Positions 57,438-64,000 of a stretch of DNA of 64,000 nt are shown here, piece after piece (the stretch's first letter is position 1; each line of letters starts with the position of its first letter). The notes below the pieces were generated by a model. That model saw only the letters and a program-made list of their open reading frames with translations, was not told the DNA's origin and did not search any database. The stretch is from Darksidea phi. Its lineage: Eukaryota > Ascomycota > Dothideomycetes > Pleosporales > Lentitheciaceae. The stretch lies in contig JASJFT010000167.1 of NCBI GenBank assembly GCA_030770425.1, forward strand, positions 1 through 64,000. Direction: 5' to 3'. A program made the translations under genes and the position numbers.

Positions 57438-58976
57438 CTACCGAATGCGCAAATGCACAGGCTCATCTCCAATCTCCTCCATCTTCTGCTCCAGCAAGGC
57501 CGTCATCTCCTTCACGACATCTCGGCACCTGCTTTCGTTGTACACATTAAACAATTCTAGGGGATCCTCGTAGCAGTCGAACAATTCCCACTCCTTCTCA
57601 TCCTCTGCACCAGGGCGAGCTCCAGCCACGCCTAAATCCTCGTTGTACCAGTATATCAGCTTGTACCGCTGGTTCCGGACACCGTAATGCGCACGAGCTT
57701 CGTGAATGATATCGTTGTGCATCCAATACCGATGGTACGCCACCTGCTGCCAGTCGCCGGGAGTCTCGCCTTTGAGAAGGCTGCGGAACGACACCCCTTG
57801 CATGTAGGACGGGACGCGCAACTTCGCAAAATCTAGAAATGTTGGTGCAAAATCAACGTTGCAAATGATATCGCTACAGAGCGAGCCTGCTTTGATTTCG
57901 GACGGATACCGTATTAAGAACGGCATCTGGAAGGATTCTTCATACATGAATCGCTTATCAAACCAGCCATGCTCTCCTAGGAAGAACCCTTGATCCGAAG
58001 TGTAGATGACGATGGTGTTGTCGGCCAGCCTTTCTTGGTCTAGGTAGTCGAGCAGCCGTCCCACACTATCATCGATGGATTGGATAGTTCTCAAGTAGCG
58101 CTGCATGTACCGTTGGAATTTGAATTCAGCAAGCTCAGCGGTGCTACTAAAGGTAAAAATGGTGCCGTTGTCCTTGTCAACCAGCTTTAGCTTTGGCAGG
58201 TCTTGCGTAAGAGGTGCCGGAATCTTGCGGTTGGCATTGCCTCCCTCCATTGTGACACGCTCGCCGACTTTACTCCCACCATCTGGCTGCACCAAGCCGA
58301 GATCTTGATAGGTGAGATCCTCAGCAACACGCATTTTAGCTACCTTCGCAGCTCTAGCCCGGTTCTTGTAATCGTCGGTATACGTCTCGGGGACGTGAAT
58401 CGGATCAGTGTACAAGCCCTTGTACTTGTCATCACACTCCCAAGGTCGATGTGGTGCTTTGTGGTGGCACATTAAGAAGAAAGGCCTGCTCTTATCACGA
58501 GTCTGCACCCAGTCGAGACACTTGTCGGTGATGATGTCGGTCGCGTAGCCGGGGTTGATGTGTGTCCCAGAAGGGTCGATAAACTCTGGATCCCAATAAT
58601 CCCCCTGTCCCGGAAGAACGGTCCAATGGTCAAATCCAGACGGCTCATGTTCGGCGCCCTCCCCCATGTGCCATTTACCTATCATGGCAGTTTGGTAACC
58701 ACCAATGCGCAGGTGTTTTGCAACATTAGGCATGTGCTTGTTGATCTTGTTGTCCAAGGTCATGACGCCATTGACATGATTGTGTGTGCCTGTGAGAATG
58801 GCAGCTCGAGAGGGGGTACAGATCGAGTTCGTGACATAGCAATGGTCGAACTTCATGCCTTCTTTGGCGAGTCTGTCAATATTTGGTGTGTGGTTGATGC
58901 CAGCCCCGTAGCAGCTGATGGCTTTAGAGGCATGGTCATCAGCCATGATGAATAAAATATTCGGTCGATCATTCAT
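57438..58976 (-). CDS. Type I sulfatase, cytoplasmic, intronless
   Basis: A single-exon gene of 512 residues. Sulfatases hydrolyse sulfate esters using a formylglycine made from Cys or Ser in CxPSR; here it is CTPSRAAILTG (C53). Metal-binding residues appear in NILFIMADDH at the start and YTSDQGFFLGEHGW later. GKWHMGEG and HHKAPHRPW are conserved active-site segments. There is no signal peptide, so it probably acts in the cytoplasm after uptake. The lack of introns, when GH3 (2), the regulator (1) and the transporter (8) have them, and the bacterial look of the sequence suggest an origin by transfer from bacteria, but this needs a tree. The natural sulfated substrate cannot be read from the sequence. 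It shares a divergent promoter with the transporter. Confidence 0.92.
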   Translation of the reverse strand: MNDRPNILFIMADDHASKAISCYGAGINHTPNIDRLAKEGMKFDHCYVTNSICTPSRAAILTGTHNHVNGVMTLDNKINKHMPNVAKHLRIGGYQTAMIGKWHMGEGAEHEPSGFDHWTVLPGQGDYWDPEFIDPSGTHINPGYATDIITDKCLDWVQTRDKSRPFFLMCHHKAPHRPWECDDKYKGLYTDPIHVPETYTDDYKNRARAAKVAKMRVAEDLTYQDLGLVQPDGGSKVGERVTMEGGNANRKIPAPLTQDLPKLKLVDKDNGTIFTFSSTAELAEFKFQRYMQRYLRTIQSIDDSVGRLLDYLDQERLADNTIVIYTSDQGFFLGEHGWFDKRFMYEESFQMPFLIRYPSEIKAGSLCSDIICNVDFAPTFLDFAKLRVPSYMQGVSFRSLLKGETPGDWQQVAYHRYWMHNDIIHEARAHYGVRNQRYKLIYWYNEDLGVAGARPGAEDEKEWELFDCYEDPLELFNVYNESRCRDVVKEMTALLEQKMEEIGDEPVHLRIR

Positions 58977-59173
58977 CGTAACACAATGAGGTCGGCTCGC
59001 GAACGAAGAAGAATCAATCCCAAACTGCGCTTTGGCTTGAGCATGCCGAAAGAAGGGTATTACAGATGTATATGGGTGTTAACCCCCACATTAAATCCGG
59101 ACTTAACCTGCCGATATCGTCCGCATTGGAAAAATCCGATTTGGGGCAGGGGAGAGGGAACTAATGCACGCTA

Positions 59174-59235
59174 CGGTTGTCGGCGAGACTACCACAACTC
59201 GGATGTCGGCGAGATTACCACAACTCGGATGTCGG
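59174..59235 (+). promoter_or_regulatory. Three phased CGG-N4-CGG sites
   Basis: CGGTTGTCGG at 59174-59183, CGGATGTCGG at 59200-59209 and CGGATGTCGG at 59226-59235, starting exactly 26 bp apart. Direct CGG repeats with fixed spacing are the usual targets of dimeric Zn2Cys6 factors. The likely binder is the neighbouring double-cluster factor. Confidence 0.6.
59178..59229 (+). repeat. 26-bp tandem direct repeat (x2)
   Basis: Two 26-bp units differing by one C/T change, with a third partial unit (TGTCGG) after them. The repeat generates the regular spacing of the regulatory sites. Confidence 0.9.
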
Positions 59236-59529
59236 TTATCGTTCCCATAATTGATTTCGAAGGAGTCAGATCACCGTTCCCCGCACTGCAGAGAGCCAGT
59301 GAGATCTTAGGGCAAAACACTGTGTATGGGACGATGCGCCGCACAGACACCAACTACTTGGTAATGCCCTGCCCCATTCCCATCCTTTCGTAAAGTGTTA
59401 ATATTTCCGAGCAAACTCATCAATTCTACGTCGCTAAGAACTTTAAATATTCACTGGCAATCATTAATCCCCTTATTCTACAACGCCGGCTCATGAGATT
59501 ATTATCCGGAGTCCCACGAATTCTTCAAG

Positions 59530-61525
59530 ATGACAAAGGCTCTCGGAACCTTTCGGGCCTTTTATTTGGTAGCCCTCTGCTGTGTAGGATCATTTCTCTT
59601 TGCATACGACACTGGTGTCATTGGAGGTGTCCTCACGTTGACATCCTTCCAAAATGATTTCAGATACACCAAAGCCCACAGCGCAACCGTCGGCTCAAAT
59701 TCGACCAGCCTACTCCAGGCCGGAGGTGCGTCTCGATATCTACCAAAACCTCACCCGTTAAGGCCTTTTCACTGACAGATAGCAATCGCAGCCTTCTTTG
59801 CTTGTTTCTTCGTCTGGCCCTTCACAGCACGCTTCGGTCGTAGATGGTCCATCGTTCTGGCCTCGCTGATTTTCAGCGTCGGCGCCGTCGTGCAGACCAT
59901 CAACACCCACTCTCTTGTAGCCTTCTACGTAGCTCGTGTCATTAGTGGCATTGGCGTTGGGATGGCCACCGTCATCATTCCCATGTTTAGTGCTGAGATG
60001 GCTCAAAGCAAATACGAGGCATGCTTGGTAGCATGTTTCAGTTCTTCTTCACTTGCGGTGTCATGACATCATACTGGGTCGACTATGCTGTTGCGAAACA
60101 TGTCAAACCCTCGACCAAGCAGTGGCAAATTCCTATCGGTTTGCAGCTTGTCCCCGGTGGTATCCTTGGGCTTGGTATGATACTCTGTAAAGAAAGCGTC
60201 CGATGGCTCGCGAAGAGGGGGAGAATGGAGGAAGCCATTCAGTCCCTGATCTGGGTTCGAGGTGGCGACGATACTCCTGAGGTACGAGAGGAGTAAGTGC
60301 TGCTCTTTTCTGTGATGGATACTAACTAGTAACCAAAAGAGAGGATTTCTGGTGCTGACTACATCTTATGCAGGTTCGAGGAGATTGTTGCTGGAATCAG
60401 AGAAGAAGAACGACTCACAGAGGGTCGGACATGGAAGGAACTCCTATTACCCGCCAACCGGTCCCGTGTGATATTAGCTATTACTCTTCAGATCGGTATG
60501 TTTCAAAAATATGGGATGCACTGTTCTCTCGTTTTACTGATACGTGTCTTTGCTTAGGCGTACAACTCACGGGGAATACTTCATTAGCATACTGTACGTA
60601 AAGTCCCTTATTCATGGTGAGTCAACTCTATGTCCTAACCTGATGCAGATGCGCCGCAAGTCTTTCAGGCAGTCGGGGCTGGAAGCAGCAGTCTTCTAAT
60701 AAGCGGATTCTTCGGCGTTGTGAAGGTCATTTCTTGCTTATTCTTCTTGCTGTTTCTGGTTGAGCGTATCGGACGAAGATGGGCTCTAATCTCAGGAGCA
60801 TTTTTGATGGGTTCATACATGCTCATCATTGCTATACTGACTGTAACCCACCCGCCCGATATAAACGGAGGCTTCACAAGTACAGGCGTGGCGGCAGTAA
60901 CAATGGTGTATTTAGAAGCAAGTTCGTATTCTTCCTCTCCTCACAACCTAACCTGACACAAGCACGTGAAAGCTGATTAATTGTCTTAGTGAGCTACAAC
61001 ATTTCATGGGGACCTGTATCTTGGGTAAGTGGTCTGCTGCATACCTCATTCACCTATTCTCCAGCCTTCTAATGGGACACTATAGCTCTACATGAGCGAG
61101 ATCTTCCCGTCCAGAATCCGTGAGGCTGGCATTGCCATTGGTACCTCCACTCAATGGCTCTTTAATTTCGTCTTCTCACAAGTCACCCCCCACGCAGTCA
61201 AGAACCTTGGCTGGAAGATGTTCTTAATGTTCTCCATATTCAATTATGCATTAGTCTTGTTCGCCTGGTTCTTTATCAAAGAGGTAGGTGGTGCTAGCCA
61301 ATTGCAGCTGAGACATGAGATGCGTGCTGACAATTCCTTCAGACAAAATCTAAATCACTTGAGGAGATGGAGATCCGTGAGTACCTCCGGGACGGATTTG
61401 GCAGGATATCTTGATAATGATGCTTTATAGTATTCGGATCCCCCATTGCTCATATCCGCCACGACGAGGCGGGAAAGGCCAACTCCAGCTTCATCGAAGA
61501 AGTGACGGAGTCGAAGCAAGAATAG
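59530..61525 (+). CDS. MFS sugar transporter, interrupted by a one-base frameshift
   Basis: A nine-exon gene (59530-59725, 59783-60292, 60374-60495, 60558-60593, 60649-60921, 60990-61024, 61086-61283, 61343-61376, 61431-61525) for a 12-helix hexose-type permease. Typical motifs are FAYDTGVIGG, FGRRWS, VERIGRRWAL, and SEIFPSRIREAG followed by a WLFNFVFS helix. The end TKSKSLEEMEI is the cytoplasmic PETKG-like signature. In exon 2 the frame ...FSAEMA ends at about 60003 and the expected continuation (KQIRGMLGSMFQFFF) is in another frame, consistent with loss of one C. No intron fits there. As written, translation stops soon after. It is either a recent pseudogene or an assembly error. Uptake of the product released by GH3 is inferred from the cluster. 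Confidence 0.85.
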
Positions 61526-62649
61526 ATAGTGAAGCATTCAAGATACTCTTGACACCCGGCGTCTGCCGGGTGGGGTGAGAGTGTGTATTGGTTCAGGGAT
61601 GCGGGGTATGAGCAGGCTGCTAGAGTAGATTCAGTAGATAGCTCTAGCACCTGCATCGGAACAAAATGGACATGATGAAATACATTACTACCCTATCTTG
61701 TGTGCGGAGCAAAGACGGTTATTGGAACAGTCTCTTGACTTCATGAGTCGACAAGTCAATCCAGGCGACTTTGATCCACGGCCATCATGCTCCCCTCCAT
61801 TCAGCATGACATATTCGTACTTCCGGCTTTTCAGGTCTATTTGCGCCTTCTTAGGCCTCCACACGTCTCACTTTTGCTGCGCGCTTAACCATACCATAGG
61901 CGAAATCTCTCCAAATCAAAAATTAATTGTTTGGCCCAAGATGCCACTAAAGCTACACAATCCACTGTATCCACTCAGGGTTCCCAATCAGTCCCAAATC
62001 CCGTCTCCCCTTCTCGGTTTGCAGGTCCCCGTATATCTCCGCGTCAGTGACCACTCTGGCAATTACTATAAGATTTTTATAATTATTAAGCTATATTTCT
62101 AGTAAGTAGCTAATAAACGTGCGAGAGATAATATTTTTAATAGTAATGTTTATAGCTTTAATAAGAGAAACTTTATAATAAGTATAATTTAGCTTAAAAT
62201 AGTTATTATATATTTAAATCATGGAGAAAAGCTAAAGGCTATCTAGTTAAGTAATTAAAAGTGAGTAACAGTAATTTATAGTATTACCAATAGTAGATAT
62301 AGAGTACTACCCTTTTTAGTAATTTAAAGCTTCCAAACCCCCGGTGGTAAAAGGAATTGCGAGAACTTAGGACAGAAAGCTTGGGGGGTCCCTGGGTTGT
62401 GTTTCCTTCATGGCGCATGGCCTGTACAAGAGCACTCTGAGAAGTGGATTTCGCATGGATGAATTCGAGTAGTAATCAATATAGAAGCTATTAGAATGAA
62501 AGTCAAGTAATAATGATAGGACTGTATACTCTCTATACCAATACTATTAAAGTAGGTTTCCTAGCCCTAAATATGTATAAGGCGTTAATATACACTAGTT
62601 CTATAGAAGAGGGAAGTTTACTATATCCTAGCTTACTAATTAGTAATCG
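61526..62649. other. Gene-free stretch with AT-rich blocks
   Basis: 3' region of the transporter followed by AT-rich, RIP-like sequence (about 62080-62330 and 62470-62645). No gene recognised. It forms the right border of the four-gene set. Confidence 0.5.
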
Positions 62650-63131
62650 GTATGTGCACTTCACACTGGGATCCACCCTCGATGTCAACGAAAAAACTAG
62701 TTTCTTATACATGTATCCCGAACGTTTAGCTGCTGCTAACGTCGGAGCTCCAGGGCACATGGTATTTCTCGGCCACACACAAAACTGGCCAAATGGAGTT
62801 GCGGACGTACCAACTCTCTTCGACGATCGAATAGTCAACAAGACGGCTATTGCCGAGGTGCCTATTCAAATGATCGTTGGCGGCGAGGATAACACCACTT
62901 ACGGCAATACCGAGTTTTGGGGGTTGGGTCCAAGAAACTCCAGGCGATCAAGAGGACCCAATGCCGAAAGAAAAGGGAAGACTCGACATGCTTAAGGAAA
63001 TACGAGATCTATGGGAAGCAGATGGGATAAAGGCTACCTTTGAGGTTGTTGAGGGCGTGGGGCATGAATCCGATGGTGTCAGAGAGGATGTTCTGCATTT
63101 TTTGAAGCCGTTGATCCAGGAAGGTTACTGA
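62650..63131 (+). pseudogene. Secreted alpha/beta hydrolase, C-terminal fragment
   Basis: Reads FLYMYPERLAAANVGAPG, then FDDRIVNKTAIAEVPIQMIVG, TEFWG, and in another frame WVQETPGDQEDP, RLDMLKEIRDLWEADGIKAT, FEVVEGVGHESDG, FLKPLIQEGY and a stop. This is the usual second half of a secreted alpha/beta-hydrolase, with the catalytic histidine probably in GVGHE. A one-base insertion near 62923 breaks the frame, and the GxSxG nucleophile elbow that should precede FLYMYPERL is missing. It has the same orientation as the N-terminal fragment at 51.5 kb, and together they lack about 100 central residues. Confidence 0.6.
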
Positions 63132-64000
63132 AAGGATTGTACTTTGAGGTGCAGTCGCTTTATGGCGGGTGATAAGCGAAGCGTAGAAGTCAAGTAGTGT
63201 GGAAGAGTATAGGAGTAAAGGTTAAGAGTGACTGAAACGCGACGCGTTGAAACAGTCTGAAGCAATACAGAATTGCGACCTTGAGCGTGATCCAAGTTGT
63301 ATCATGTACGTCAGCGTGTCTGGATGCACCTCCCCAAGCACCCTCTTTCTCGTCACTGCTCCTACCCCACACTGGTCCAGAAGCAAGCGGAGTTGTTGGG
63401 CTCGTGATGGCCTCGAAAGGCGCTGCTCGTTATTGCGATGGGTTCGGCCGACGTCGTCATTTAGATCCTTGCGCATGTTATCGAGGATGTGTATAGCACA
63501 TGTTGAAACAATCACCATCTTCCCACTGTAGCCCCTCATTGTCGTACATTCCACGATGTATGGCGAACCCGATGACTGGCCCCCAACGCAAGCGCCTCGA
63601 TGCCGAAAGTCTATACAATCATGACCTCGCTTCCAATAAAGCCTTCAGCCAAGCCTACACCCCCCACTCCAACTGGGCTCGCCAACGCATCCACGATTCA
63701 AAGACCCCGAATACCGGTCAAAGAACTCTATGTCCTATCATCCCGCGCAAAAGCCCTCATCTGCGGGTGCGTCGCATTGAATAATATTGTCGCACACCTC
63801 ATTACTGCCGTGGAGCCACTACAGGCAATATAGCCTGCAGGTATCACGGATGGATATATTTTTGATGTACAGCAGAAAGCTACTAATGTCTGCTGTGTCT
63901 TCCATGAGCTTGAGGCGCAAATGTGTGAAGCCTAAGCCGTACTCGATGAGAGCAAGAAAGAAAAGGGGAAAGAGAAACATTCCGGCGATGAGAGAGATGT
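63132..64000. other. Terminal stretch with short frames
   Basis: Apart from the TPR relic below I recognise nothing. A plus-strand frame from ATG 63559 to 63784 (begins MANPMTGPQRKRLDAESLYN) may be the start of a gene but matches nothing known to me. Confidence 0.35.
63290..63400 (-). pseudogene. TPR-repeat relic of a fungal NLR-like gene
   Basis: A minus-strand frame contains VTRKRVLGEVHPDTLTYM, close to the kinesin-light-chain-type TPR unit (RVLGEEHPDTLTSM) that is repeated at the C-terminus of many fungal NB-ARC proteins. Only about one unit is left and there are no neighbours of the same kind. Confidence 0.4.

Larger units (their letters stand above)
58977..59529. promoter_or_regulatory. 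Divergent promoter, sulfatase/transporter
   Basis: 553 bases between the two start codons. The middle holds a 26-bp direct repeat with three phased CGG-N4-CGG sites. No other gene. Confidence 0.7.

Overview
The window is nuclear DNA of a filamentous ascomycete (Pezizomycotina, most likely a Dothideomycete). Genes carry many 46-100 nt introns with GTAAGT-type donors and CTAAC-like branch points. The families are fungal: two HET-domain genes, an AA11-type LPMO, Zn2Cys6 factors, calcineurin A and a fungal Rieske-type nitrite reductase. Gene-rich DNA of normal composition alternates with sharply bounded AT blocks whose C-to-T/G-to-A pattern looks like repeat-induced point mutation (RIP).

1-12.2 kb is an accessory, repeat-loaded zone. 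It holds a dimeric alpha/beta-barrel protein, an FAD monooxygenase with a GC-AG intron and a HET-domain gene with an in-frame TGA, separated by AT islands, a ~56-bp tandem array and two copies of one repeat, one of them strongly RIP-like. 12.2-32.5 kb is the conserved core: a GPI-anchor-like secreted protein, an AA11 LPMO, calcineurin A, an Mmc1-like mitochondrial membrane protein, a MAT2B/RmlD-like reductase, CFIm25, dephospho-CoA kinase, two uncharacterised proteins (one Trp/Gly-rich, one with a KEN box) and a YbjQ-family protein. 33-47 kb holds a Zn2Cys6-factor relic, an amidohydrolase, a small cysteine-rich secreted protein, an AT-hook protein, an SDR, a BNR-type secreted beta-propeller, a FunK1 kinase relic and nitrite reductase with a perfect NirA-type palindrome upstream.

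47-64 kb is accessory again: a Crypton-like recombinase relic, a second HET gene, and then a compact four-gene set. This set is a secreted GH3 glycosidase (52.1-54.5 kb), a regulator with two Zn2Cys6 clusters in tandem, an intronless bacterial-looking sulfatase, and a divergently transcribed MFS sugar transporter that carries a one-base frameshift. The promoter between sulfatase and transporter has three CGG-N4-CGG sites exactly 26 bp apart. The GH3 promoter has the same 10-mer (inverted) plus another CGG-N4-CGG. I read this as a candidate regulon for a sulfated glycoside: GH3 outside the cell, uptake by the transporter, desulfation in the cytoplasm, control by the double-cluster factor.

The four genes lie between what look like the N-terminal (51.5 kb) and C-terminal (62.65-63.1 kb) parts of one secreted alpha/beta hydrolase, same strand and same order, with the middle and catalytic serine region missing. 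This suggests the cluster was inserted into, or rearranged through, that gene. It is the most interesting structure in the window.
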